Shown: piece after piece, positions 48,890 to 61,187 of the stretch
How positions within the stretch are numbered: position 1 is the first letter of the stretch
Layout of the letters: every line of letters begins with the position of its first letter
The notes under the pieces: model-generated
What the model was told of the DNA's origin: nothing
Databases searched by the model: none
Seen by the model: the letters and a program-made list of their open reading frames with translations, nothing else
DNA from: Myotis daubentonii
Taxonomy: Eukaryota; Chordata; Mammalia; Chiroptera; Vespertilionidae
Direction of reading: 5' to 3'
DNA length: 64,000 nt
NCBI RefSeq assembly: GCF_963259705.1
Contig: NC_081850.1
Coordinates: 36,669,667-36,733,666 of the forward strand
Translations under genes and position numbers: made by a program

Positions 48890-51605
48890 TCTCGGGTCAT
48901 ATGCTACAGACTTTCTTAAAATCTCTCAAAGGTTCACAAACCCCAAATAAGCAGCATCTGGCTTTGGAGTGCCCCAAAACTCTTGCTAAATAGCCCAGAC
49001 CCGGCATGCTGGCAGCCAGCCTCAGTTCATAGTTTGGCCTTACCTGGGCACCTCCAAGCCCAGCACATGTAGCAGCCATCTGCAGATCGCTTTGTAGCTC
49101 ATGCCAGGTGGCTCCAGGGCAGGGAACCGGAAGCGGCTGACCTTGGCCTGCACCTCTCGGGAGACCAGAGCCAGCACACCTGGCTTCAGACCATGCTGAA
49201 CTACCACCCAACCACCTCCATGAGCAACACATTCAAGGGGCAGACTCCAAACAGGAGAACTCATAGGGAACCAGAACTCTGCTGAAGTGAGCCTTCTCTG
49301 TGGCACGCCAGCAGCAATCAAGGCTCAACTACAACAGGAGCATGCATACAGCCCACATGGGGTGGGGGAAAACCTACCTCGGGTGACCAAGAAGGCTACA
49401 CCATTGGGCGTACAGGATACCTACAGAGCCCATAGGCCACTTTACCAAGACTGGAAGACATAGCAGCTCTATCTAATACATAGAAACAAACACAGCAAGA
49501 CAGCCAGAGAGACAAAGAAACATGTCTCAAATGAAAGAAGAGGGGAAAAACTCCAGAAAAGAAATACATAAAATGGAGAGAAGCAATCTACCAGATGCAG
49601 AGTTCAAAACACTGGTTATAAGGATGCTCAATGAACTTAGAGGAAGAATAGATGAACTTAGAACCTCAACAAAGTGTTAACATAATGGGAGATAGAAAAC
49701 ATAAAAAACAATCAGTCAGAAATGAAGGATACACTAAGCTGAAATCAACAGTAGAGTAGATGAAAGAGAGGATTAAATCAGCAATTTGGAAGCCAAAGAA
49801 TTGGAAACCCCCAATCAGAGCAGCAAAAAGAAAAAAGAATCCCCTCCAAAAAGAGGCCCTGGCCAGTGTGGCTCAGTTGGTTAGTCATCGTCCCATATAC
49901 CAAAATGTTGCTGGTTCAATTCCCAGTCAGGGCACATGTCCAGGATGCTGGCTTGATCCCTGGTAGAGAGTATACAGGAGGTAGCAGATCAATGTTCTGC
50001 TCTCACATCAATGTTTCTCTTTCTCTCTCCCTTTCCCTTCCCCTCTCTTTCAAAATCAATAAAAATATTAAAAACAAACACCCTTCCCCCCTCCCCCAAA
50101 AAGGGGAACAATGTAAGGAGCCTCTGGGGACAACTTCAAACATTCACATCATGGAGGTGCCAGAAGGAGAAGAGAGAGAGAGTAAGGAATTGAAAACCTA
50201 TTAAAAAAAAAAAAAAGAAGATGGGAAATTTCCCTAACCTGGTGAAGGAAACAGACATATAAGTCCAGGAAGCACAGAGGGTTCAAAACAAAATAAATAC
50301 AAAGAAGCCCACACCAAGTCACATCATAATTAGAATGCCAAAGATTAAAGACAAAGAGAGTCTTAAAAGCAGCAAGAGAAAAGCAGTTAGTTACTTACAA
50401 GACAGCTCCCATAAGACTATTAGCTGATTCCTCAAAAGCAACTTTACAGGCCAGAGGGGATTAGCACGAAATATTTAAAGTGATGAAAAGCAAGGACCTA
50501 AAACCAAAATTACTCTACCCAGCAAAGCTATCATTTAGAATCGAAGGACAGATAAAGAGCTGCTCAGACAAGAAAAAGGTAAAGGAGTTCACCACTACCA
50601 AACTAACATTACATGAAATATTAAAGGGTCTTCTACAAGAAGAAAAAAAAAGGATAAAAATATGAATAATAAAATGACAATAAAACCTATCAACAATTAC
50701 TTTAAATGCAAGTGGATTAAATGCTTCAATCAAAAGATACACGGCGGCTGAATGGATAACAAAACAAGATCCTTACATATGCTGCCTATAAGAGACCCAC
50801 TTCAGAACGAAAGACAAGACGCATAAAAACTGAAATTAAAGGGATGGAACAAGATATTTCATGAAAATGGATACAAACAAATGAAAGCTGAGGTAGCAAT
50901 ACTTACACCAAACAAAACATACTTTAAAACAAAGGCTATAACAAGAGACAACAAAGGACCCACCCAGCAAGTCCACTGCTAGGTATTTATCCAAAGTATC
51001 CCCAAACACTAAATCAAAAAGACATCTATATGTTCTCTGAAGCATTATTTACAATAGCCATGATAGGGAAGCAGCCTAAGTTTCCATCAGTAGATGAATG
51101 GATAAAGAAGTTGTGCATATATGCAATGAAATAGGACTCAGTCATAAAAAAAAAAAAAAAAGAAATCTTGCCATCTGCAACAACATGAATAAACCTAGAG
51201 GGCATTGTACTGTGCAGACAAAGACAGACAAATGCCATATGATTTCACTTATATATGGAATCTAAACAAAGTATATAAGCAGAACAGAAACAGGCTCATA
51301 CGGTAGATATGGAGAACATATTGTCATTTCCCAGATGGGAGAGGGGTTGGGTGGGGCTAGGTGAAAAAATGAAGGGATTAAGAAGTACAAACTGGGAGTT
51401 ACAGCATAGTTATGGGGATGTAAAGTACAGTAGAGGGAATATAGTCAATAATACTGTAATAACTATGTATGGTGTTAGATGGGTACTAGATTTATTGAGA
51501 GTGATCACTTCATAAGATACATAATAAATGTCTAATCACTGATTTGTACATCTAAAACTAATATAATATTGTACATCAACTGCAATTGAAAAATAAAAAA
51601 TTATT
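48890..51605 (+). mobile_element. LINE-1, internally deleted, in KANK1 intron 2
   Basis: 5' UTR-like part (48890-49400), ORF1-like region (49480-50650; e.g. agagttcaaaacactggtta), then a jump to the ORF2 end and 3' UTR (about 50960-51605). A Ves SINE is inserted at 49855-50075. All frames are broken. Plus strand, so antisense to KANK1. Confidence 0.75.
49855..50075 (+). mobile_element. Ves-type SINE inside the LINE-1
   Basis: Head ctggccagtgtggctcagtt, box ctggttcaattcccagtcag, CT-rich tail and A-rich end. Older variant (ggttagtcatcgtccc). Confidence 0.9.
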
Positions 51606-51984
51606 TAAAAAAAGAGAAAGAAATCCCTGTGTTCACATCACCAGCTTCAACAATGATCAGAGCTATCTGGTCTCATCTTCACTTCCTCCACCCACTCAGA
51701 ATTATTCTGAAGCAAGAGCTAGAGATCCTATCACTTGCACCCATAAATATTTTAGTATATATTTCTAAAACAAAGAACTCTCAAAATAATTATAATGCTA
51801 AAACTATCAAACCTAAAAAAAGGGGATAATTTCTTAAAATTACTACATTATCTGGTCAGTATTCAAATCTGTCCAATGGTCTCTTAAAATATTTTAATAG
51901 TGTGTAAATCAGAATCCCAGTCCTATACATCCATTGGCTGCTATGGTTTTTAAGCCTTTTAATCCATAGGTTCTCTTTCTTTTT

Positions 51985-52205
51985 AAATACAGCTTTTAAA
52001 AAATGTTTTAGAATTGAAGTATAATTTATATACAATAGAATGAAAAAAATTTAAGTGTAGAGTTGGTGAGTTTTGGTAAATGCCCGTGTAACCACCCCCC
52101 AAATTAAGACACAGAACATTTCTAACCACCCAGTAAACCCACAACTCCCCATCCTTCCAGATAATCTCCCCAGCCGAGGCAACGCTTCTCTTCACACAGC
52201 TTAGG
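51985..52205 (-). mobile_element. Old LINE-1 3' remnant
   Basis: Wording gaattgaagtataatttata, gtaaccaccccccaaattaa and cagaacatttctaaccaccc. Confidence 0.5.
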
Positions 52206-55200
52206 GCTTTTTAAGCCTTTTCCAATCAAGGCCCAACTGCTCAAGCAGGCACTGGAGGATACTTCTTGATGAGTGTGGATAGATTCTTCTTGCCTGTGGG
52301 ATTTTTTCCTGCTCAGCTTCTACCGCCTACTCATTCAGAGTGGTCTAGTGACTTAATTACTCCCACTTCAGTGACCTTCTCTAGTAGATTGTTCTACAGG
52401 CCTGCAATTTCGGCTGCCTTTGCCAGTTAAATTCTACCCACACTCTAATCAAGACTTGGCCCCAATTCTCTCTCCTCTATAGTTTTTTCCTATGACACGA
52501 TTCCACTGACACCTCTTTTCTCCCCTCCTTGTCCTGACCAAAATATAGACTGCCCTCTGTTTTCTCTGTTTCATGTGAGTCTCCTCCTTGAGAATGTAAG
52601 CTTGAGTCTCTCCCGGCCATGTTCATATCTGGTGTGCTCTTCAGTGCTTAAAATAGCACCGGACAATAGAAAGCCTTTGGTAAGTGCCTATGTAATTCAA
52701 CTGAAAGTCACGAGGATTCTGTTTAGGCTGACTAGCAAAGGCAAAGAACAACATTAAATATTAAACCAATTCCCATTCACTGAAATCAGAGGGAACTTAT
52801 CACCTTTATTGACAGAAAATGTTTCTCAGATGGTACTGAAACTCTGGCTGATCTTAAATGGCCCGCAAACAGCGGTCTGGACTCGTCAGGCCCATCGTAG
52901 TTATAGGGCACACACAAGATCACACGTGCACTAGCATGAGACTGTGACAGATGACTGCTGTGTTTAAGTAAAACACAGGGAAAGGGCAGCCAAGAAAGCC
53001 AAAATTAAGCGGCCAAGAAAATTCAATGGCCTCAACCTCAGCCGCCTTTCAAAATCACCTGAGTTGGAGGTGGCACTTTTAAAAATTACAGATGTAATGA
53101 ACCATCTGCAGATGGGCCTAAATATTAGTTAGTTTGTTTTTAACAGCTCCCCAAGTGATTCTAATGAGCACCCAGGACTGAGAAGCACTGGATTAAATTA
53201 GCCAGTATAAAAACAAAACTCGGCTGCTAAAAACAAGAGTTTAGACTTCCATCTGGTTTCAATCCATCAACTTGGATCATGTGAATTCTTAGGAATTACT
53301 GGTAATTTAGTTATTAACAGGCCTGGACCCCTAATGGTAGGAACCCATGACAAGCAGTAAATACTACCAAACAATACGGGCAAAACAACAGGAGTAACAT
53401 GAAGCACCCTCAGAATTCTGGCCTAGATGCTCCAACTCCCACCAAGTGGCAATGGTTTTCACCCGGGAGGTAAGTGAGCTGGGGAGTGGGCAACTTTGGT
53501 CATGAACTCAAAATTGCCACAAAGGCCAATAAAGCACTAGCCTCATTTTATGACTTGACCAGATGTAATGACTAAGAGAGCAAGTGATAGAAAATGTGAT
53601 TTTCTTCTTGAAAATAAGAACCACTTTGAAACATTAATTGGTATTCTCAAGTGTACTTAGCGATTAATGTATGGATAGTTATACTAGCTCAGGCAAACTA
53701 TAATGAAAAATAAGTAACCTGAAAACATTTTTTTTTTTTTACTTTCTTTAGAAATGTTAAAAGCAAACTTATTTGGAAGAAAAATAATTCAATGAAAAAT
53801 AGAACTGGAGGAGTTTTAAAGAGATCACCTTCTCCAGTTTCCTCTGAGATGTTTACTCACCCAGAATGGGTATTAATGTAAGTAAAGAGCAGTGTTTTTT
53901 TTCTAGATCTGTTGATTTTTAAAAATTTACTAAAATAGATTTTAAAAGTTGCTCTGTTCACACATTCCAGCTCCTCTGGCATGCTAATTCATATTTTTAT
54001 TTACAATGCCGAGTCCTTTCTGAAAACACAGCTAAGGAAAATTAACCATGTTACGGTGCCAATTTTGAGCTAGACACTGTGATATGATTTTTAAAGAACA
54101 TTTAGCTTACTTGTCAAGAAGAGGTAGGATTGAAATTTCTGAATCATTACAGAGGCCACTCTATGATTTAGGTATTTTCACAAAGTATAAGAATTCAAAG
54201 GAATTTGAAATAGTACTTCTAGTTTTTCCAAGAAGAAAAGAGCTTGAACATGAATTCACCCTTGTCAGCCCACATGTGGGTTTGGGGAATAGACTGAGAT
54301 TATTTATGAAGGATCACCTATTTCGGGTACCTTTTATGCTTTTTTTGGGGGGGGGGGGAGGGCGGCGGGGAGAAGTATGTAGCTTTGGTGGAGAAGGGAC
54401 AATCCCTTTCTGTTTCCAGGATCACCTCTCAAGCACCGCCTGAATGCCACTACAGGTGGTCACCAACATAGTCAACTTGAACTGGAGATGAAAAACTTAC
54501 GTGGCCAGAGCTGCAGCTTAATAATTTCTAGGGCCACTTTAATATTTTCTTGAGAAAATGCCAGACAGCTGTTATGAATGTATCTAAAAGTGGGTACTCA
54601 GAAATTAAAACGTTAGAGTAGATTAAGAATCAGATTCTTCCTCACCACAACCCCACCCACATCTAATTACACACCATCCCAAGGCAACCCAGAAAACCCA
54701 CACTGACAAGCTGCAGTAACTGAAGTTGGGTTGAGCAGATGTGCTCTCTGTTCCTCAGATACAGCTAAGGTCCTCCTCTGTTCTCTAAGCTCATCCCCTC
54801 CCTTGCCTCAGAGAGCTGGATGCCAGCTGAACAATTCCAGCACTGTGTACGTGCACACTGTTTAGGGGCTAACATATACCACCAGAGGTAATCATTCATA
54901 TTTCTGCTATATGTCTTGGCTTCCCAAGTCCTTCAAGGTGTGGGACCACTTGCTCTCTTTGTTGCAGTGCCATACTTTGCATATAGTCAATGCTGACTGC
55001 ATAATTATCAATTAACCCCAAAGGAGAAGGGTACAGAGCAGACTTGGGACATCTTTATTGAGATATGAGTGACTTGCTGTTTAGAAGAAGAATAAACAGC
55101 AGTAGCCATCATCCTCACTCAACAATCCCCTTTGTCATTTATGAATGGACGTCAGGGATTCAAAGCCATTTTGTTCTCACAAACCACTAATCTCTGTGCT

Positions 55201-55310
55201 TTGGCCAGAAATGAACTGCACATTGTAGGATTCATTCACAGTAGAGGCGTCAAAGTAAACCTGCACCTTTTCCCCAGGCTGCACGTGCATTTCACTAGTA
55301 CCCACTGAAC
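52206..55310. other. KANK1 intron 2, nothing further recognised
   Basis: A-rich and T-rich short tracts and a poly(G) run at about 54347-54358. No exon or intact element found. Confidence 0.45.
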
Positions 55311-55312
55311 AC

Positions 55313-55470
55313 AATAAAGCATCAGTTTAAAAACCAGGAGGTCACAGTTTGATTCCCACTCAGGCCTGGGGTTGCAGGCTCCCTCCTCAGTAAGGGGCGT
55401 GCAGGAGGCAGCTCATCAACGATTCTCTCGCATCTTTCCATCTCCCCCTCTCTCCCTTCCTCTCTGAAAT
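55313..55470 (+). mobile_element. Ves-type SINE, 5'-truncated
   Basis: Starts within the box (aaccaggaggtcacagtttg), then gtgcaggaggcagctcatca and a CT-rich tail that becomes a tctatn microsatellite. Confidence 0.85.
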
Positions 55471-55552
55471 CTATATCTATATTTATATCTATATCTATAT
55501 CTATATCTATCTATCTATCTATCTATTTATCTATTTATCTATCTATCTATAA
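55471..55552. repeat. (TCTA)n-type tetranucleotide microsatellite
   Basis: About 80 bp of tatatc/tcta units following the SINE tail, a probable polymorphic locus. Confidence 0.93.
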
Positions 55553-55988
55553 TTTTTTTTTAAAGAGGAAGATTTTTAAATGTGTCAACTAAAGGGCTCA
55601 TCAACAGGGTGAACAGATTTTAAACTCTATAAAAGATTTTTCTCAGGACTGGAGTACTTTTCCCCAAGGTCTGAAACCGATCTAAAATTTCAATCCTTCT
55701 GAGGGTCACTATCCCCTTTGAGACTCTGATGAAAATTATGCACTTCCTTCATAAAAATTCCAAACACAAAAATGTTCACGAAGCTATGGACCCCAGGTTA
55801 AGAAGCCTCACTCTGAGGCTGTTTATTCCAACAATATTTCCCTGAAATAGGGCCTGGGGTGTGCCTATAGGGTTGGTGATGGTGGTGGTGGATGACAGCA
55901 GGAAACCCATGAACTTTGGAAAAGTTCCCCAGCTGAATCTGATGGGCAGTCTGGTGAAGAGCTAGTTTCGCATAAAAATTCTGCTGAT

Positions 55989-56501
55989 TGTCTTATTTCA
56001 CTTAGCATAATGCTCTCCAGTTCCATCCATGCTGTGGCAAATGGTAAGAGTTCCTTCTTTTTTACAGCAGCGTAGTATTCCATTGTGTAGATGTATCACA
56101 GTTTTCTAATCCATTCATCTGTTGATGGGCACTTAGGTTGTTTCCAAATCTTAGCTATATAAACCAGTCAGAGAAGGATAAATACCACATGATCTCACTC
56201 ATTTGTGGAATATAATGAACAACATAAACTGATTAACAAGGACTGATCCAGAGACGGAGAGGCATTGCTTGGACTGTCGGGCCTTGGAGGAAAGGTAGGG
56301 GAGGGTGGGGGTAAGGGGAAGAGATCAACCAAAGGACTTATATGCAAGCATATAGGCCTAACCAATGGACACGGACAATGGGGGGGGGGGGTGAGGGCAT
56401 AAGCGGGGGGGGGGGGGGTGAGGGCATGAGCGGGGGGGGTAGGGGGGTAACGTGGGGATAAGGACACATATGTAATATCTTAATAAAAAATATATTTTAA
56501 A
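55989..56501. mobile_element. Young LINE-1 insertion with 5' inversion
   Basis: 55989-about 56160 is L1 3'-region sequence in minus orientation, and about 56161-56501 is the extreme 3' end in plus orientation with poly(A). Target duplication aaaaattctgctga is perfect at 55975-55988 and 56502-56515. The 3' UTR holds a G-rich tract at about 56380-56450, a common L1 feature. Confidence 0.93.
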
Positions 56502-58029
56502 AAAAATTCTGCTGAAAGAGCCCCCTGCATGAAAAATCTAATGCATCCTTCTCATGACACAGAAGGACATGGAAGCCCAGTCTCTCTCTTTCTAGAGTGA
56601 TTCTCCAAGTTCCTGTACAGCCGGTACCAGAAGTCAGCTAACTACCTCATGCCAGTATACATATACTACAGAGTGCCAACAATATTTTGTTTGGCTTATT
56701 CTGATGCTATTGTAGCACTAATTAAAAGACAATTATTATTTTTTAAAAAAATAGGTACCAGGACAAGTAACTGGTAATTATTTGAACTAGGAGAAAACTA
56801 ACTAAAAATGGTATTTTGTAACAATTTATTTCCCTGCTTTTGCTTTGGCTCACATCTCTCTGTCTACAAAACTGCTTTCACAATTATGGGAATGACTTCA
56901 AGTTCATAAACTTTTTAACAAACTTGAGATAACGAACAGGGCAAATGTGGAAGCTGATTTAAAACGCAGTTCTTTTGTTTGAGAATGAGAGGTGAATTTT
57001 CTATAACTCATGTGGCAGGCAGTTCAGTTCAACCATTATAGATAGTTTTGTTTGTGTTTCCTCAGAGACAGCTATAATATATTTAGAGTATTTGTAACTG
57101 CACGTCATTTGTCTAGAATTTTCTCTCCTGTTTCCTCTTCCAGAGAGAAAGAAAAAAAATGAAAAGAAATATTAACCCACTCCTCAAACCAAAACAATCC
57201 AATTGATTTACAGGAAGCATAAACATTCTTTTCCTAAGGTTTCTTTGATAACAGAAACTTATTTCTTCTTAAATTCTTAATTACAACCTACTTATCTACC
57301 TATAGAAATAATACATGGAAGTTCAATTGCTAGGAATAAAAAACATGTTTTATAAAACATGTCTATAAAAAGATGTTTTATAGAACATCTTTGGTCAGCA
57401 CCAAATTCAGGAAAAATGTTTGTGATCTTTTACGGGACAAATGCATAGAATATGTATGATTCAACTTTTGTTTAAAAAAGTATGTATCTAAAATAAGCCC
57501 CATTCACATACACACTTGTGTACACCAAGCACACACGAGGTTACCCCCTGGGGGCGTGAGGGAGAGGCTGTCCTTCTGAACCGCTATTTGTTATGAGCAC
57601 ATACTTGTCATAATTTTAAGAAAATGATAGTTTAGGCATAATAATGCTGCTAAAAATAATGCTCTTGTGCATACCAACAAGTTATACCCTCAAATCTTCA
57701 ACCTTAGGCAAGTTTAAGAGAATTTCCTAGACTGGACACTAATATACTTAATTTAATTTTGGCTTCGTTTTGGGCTTTCACACAGATTCTGAATGAGGCT
57801 GAACTGAAAATTTATTCTTCCTACTTTGTATTTTCCCATTTTTATCTCTCTCTATATATTTTATTTTGATAAAACTGTTAGTTGGGGAGGCATAATATAA
57901 TTGGGGGATGAAGGCAATGGCCAGCCAGAATTATGAAGATGAAAATTTGGATTAAAAACAAAAGATCATTTGCACAATTTCTGTTTGGCAATTTGTTCTA
58001 TGTCCACATTTCCATTTCTGGAAGTACTA

Positions 58030-58240
58030 AAAATAGTAACAGCAACGACAGCCAGCATTTATTGAGCATTTATATACTCTGTGCTGCAGGCTGTTCCAAA
58101 TGCTTTACTCTTTAAATCTTCATTTAACTCATTAAATCTTCATCTCAACCCTCTGATGGAATGAAGACAAGTTTTCCTAGTGGCAGAGAAAGAATTTGAT
58201 CCCAGAATGTCTGGCTTTGGAGCCCAAACTCAACAGCTCC
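58030..58240 (+). mobile_element. MIR SINE
   Basis: agccagcatttattgagcat, then ctcatttaactc-type and aaagaatttgatcccagaat wording. Confidence 0.6.
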
Positions 58241-59413
58241 TTCGCACTCAAGTATTAGGTTGACATAACATACATAATCATTTATATGATCTTTTTGGTA
58301 GATGTCAAACCCAAATACCCTATCATTTCATTTGGAAGACAAAGTCTGAAATGAATACCTTCCTATACTCCACTATGCCTTTTGGTAGAGAAAGGCATGA
58401 AATGTTGTGTGTGAGCAACACTCTCTATTATACGGTGTGCACAGTCAGCCGCACTGCATTTTGACACACCCTTAATCTTCACAGCTTGCAGGTACTGACA
58501 CTCTCTCTAGACCATAGATCAAGCTGCTTTCATTTTCAGTTCATATAACAAACACCATATAACAAAAATTTAACACCCTGGGTTGAGCTCCTAACCGAGT
58601 TCCTTCTTCATTGGAAGTTTAAAAGCAAAACGTCTAAAATTCAAACATGATGTGGATTACAGAAATACTTTGAAGCTGTTCTTGTGCGTTCTGCGAGGGA
58701 GCTGCCACTATGACCCAGTAAGTACTATTAAATATATTTATACTGTTTGTTCACCAATGCTGTGGCGCTTGTGCATTTTAGCTGATTAATTAGGCGTTCC
58801 TGTGCAGGGTCAGATCTAAGCAGAGACGTGTGGAGCATCGGTGTGACTGGAAATAGACCCAAACACACTGTCACACAGCCAGACACAACTTTATCCCCGC
58901 TCTTGCTGTTCGGGGTGTCAGGCAGATTACTCTAATGGTTCAGCCGAATATTTTTGGCAAGAATGTGAAATAGAAGCCCCAGTTTGGGGAAGGGGGAGGA
59001 AGGCTGGCAGGAAAACGCCTTTATAATGGATGATCTACTGTACCATCTGTGTCTGGAGGTATTTAAGGGTTTTATTTTGACTTCAACATCTGACATCATG
59101 ATTTTTAAAAAAGACGTGGAAACAGACATATTATTAGTTACTTAAGACTCTTGCTTCAGTCCACATATCATGTTAATCCTGCTTACTCTACAATGACTCC
59201 CCTGGACACTTATTTGACTCCCTTGATTCTAAAAGGCAAAAACACACACATCAGCTGTCATGGTCATGTCCATTTTTTCTCCTACAATAAGCTGTCTGTT
59301 CCACAGCATGGTTACTAAAAGCTAATATTAATTCAGTATTGAAAGTGGAAACCTAGGGAGATATAAAAGATATTTCAGTCCATTTCAGCCACTACTACTT
59401 TTAGGCTATGAAG

Positions 59414-59625
59414 CAGCGATTCTCAACCTGTGGGTCGCGACCCCTTTAGCGGTCGAGCGACCCTTTCACACGGGTCGCCTAAGACCATCCTGCATATCAG
59501 GTATTTACATTACGATTCATAACAGTAGCAACATTACAGTTAGGAAGTAGCAACGAAAATAATTTTATGGTTGGGTCACAACATGAGGAACTGTATTTAA
59601 AAGGCCAGAAGCTTGAGAAGCACTG
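59414..59625 (+). mobile_element. SPIN-type hAT element
   Basis: Starts cagcgattctcaacctgtgg, continues gtcgcgacccctttagcggt, and ends gcttgagaagcactg. Near full-length; it shows the uninterrupted sequence corresponding to the piggyBac target in the copy at 20475. Confidence 0.9.
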
Positions 59626-59736
59626 CATATAAAGAGAAACAGAAAGACTCTGAAATTCTTGTTAATGGCTTACTTACAGTTAAGTCTAAAACATTGGACA
59701 TTTTCACATTACAATTAAATTTAATGCATATTAGGG

Positions 59737-59925
59737 CCCTGACCGGGTAACTCAGTTGGTTAAAGTGTCATCCCTATATGCCAAGGTTGCAGGTTCGATC
59801 CCCGGTCAGGGCACATACAAGAATCAATCAATGAATGAATAAATAAGTGGAACAACAAATCAATGTTTCTCTTTCTCCCCTTTCCTCTCTCTCTAAAATC
59901 AATCAATCAAAATAAATTTAAATGT
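59737..59925 (+). mobile_element. Ves-type SINE, older subfamily
   Basis: gccctgaccgggtaactcag head, gcaggttcgatccccggtca box, acatacaagaatcaatcaat variant as in the copy at 32790. Confidence 0.88.
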
Positions 59926-60084
59926 AATCTACATCACACAAATCACACGAAGCATTTACACTCGTTTTGCATGTAGCCTTTCGTCAGAGTTGAGAATATG
60001 TTTGCAGTGGCCTCCCAAACCTCACACTACGGTTTAGCACATCAACAAAGGAAACCACATTCAACATGCTACTAGCACAACCAC

Positions 60085-60265
60085 CAATGACAACAACAGT
60101 GACCCTGTGCTCACCACATGCCAGGGACCAACACAGTGACAACCTTCTAGGATGGGAGCCCTTCCAGTCCCCACTTTACAAGGCCCTGTGAGGAAGGCTG
60201 ACTTTGCTTCCCCAGGTCAGGCTGGTTCGTGAGGCCAGGACAGCCAGGAACGAAGCCCCGTCCGG
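60085..60265 (+). mobile_element. Possible MIR SINE
   Basis: accctgtgctcaccacatgc and ccccactttacaaggccctg resemble the MIR body. Diverged. Confidence 0.45.
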
Positions 60266-61187
60266 GGCGGATAGTATGCATTCTTAGAGACACACAACAC
60301 TGATAACAAGGGAAGTCCTTTTACTGAGGCGTCCAGGGAAGTATTATGCCACCGAATCTTCCAGGGTAATTTCTCAATTATTAATGTCAATTAAAAAAAA
60401 AATCAGGAGGTGAGTAGGAATCCCAATGAATAAGGGTAAGGATGAGGAAGACAAAAATGTAAGCACCTATCAAAACAAACAGTGGGCTAGGGCTCCCTTC
60501 TCTCAGAGTTCTGGCTTATCAGAGAGGCCTTCCTGGGCCACCCCACCTCAAACAGCCCCCACTCAGACCACCACCACTCACTATTCCTGTAACTGGAGTT
60601 CTTTTCTTCATAGCACATACCACCACCTGACATGGGTTAGGTCTATTGTTTAGTGTCTGTGCCCCCAAACTGGAATGTTAGGACAGGAGCTGACACCTGT
60701 GCTTGAAACAGAGCAGGAACTCAATCATTATTTGCTGGAGTAATATGAATTAATGGAGTCTCCCTCCCCTCATAAAAAGTTTCAATATTTTCTACCAGTA
60801 TTTTTTTTAATCAACAATATACTGGTAAAAATAGTAATAATAATATACTGGTAGTTGGGGTTACAAACATGAAAGGACCTTTTTTAAGCCTGCCTAAATT
60901 AAATGAACAAGTAAATGAATAACTGGAAGACATCATATCAACCCAGCAGTCCCAGGAGACAGCCCCTAGGCCAGCCAGCATTAGTTTACTTTTCTTCTTC
61001 TAGCCTGAGTCCTCAGGCAGAGGCCAAAGACGCTACCAATGAGAAACAGCAGATTTAGCCACGGTTTTCCATCATTCTATCAAATTACCACTCTAAAGCT
61101 TTCTCCAGGGTTCTAGCATTTTAGAACGGCTCTAGAAGTATAGTCCCCACCCTTCCTCATCCCCGGGTCCCGCAGAGCGCTACCTAC

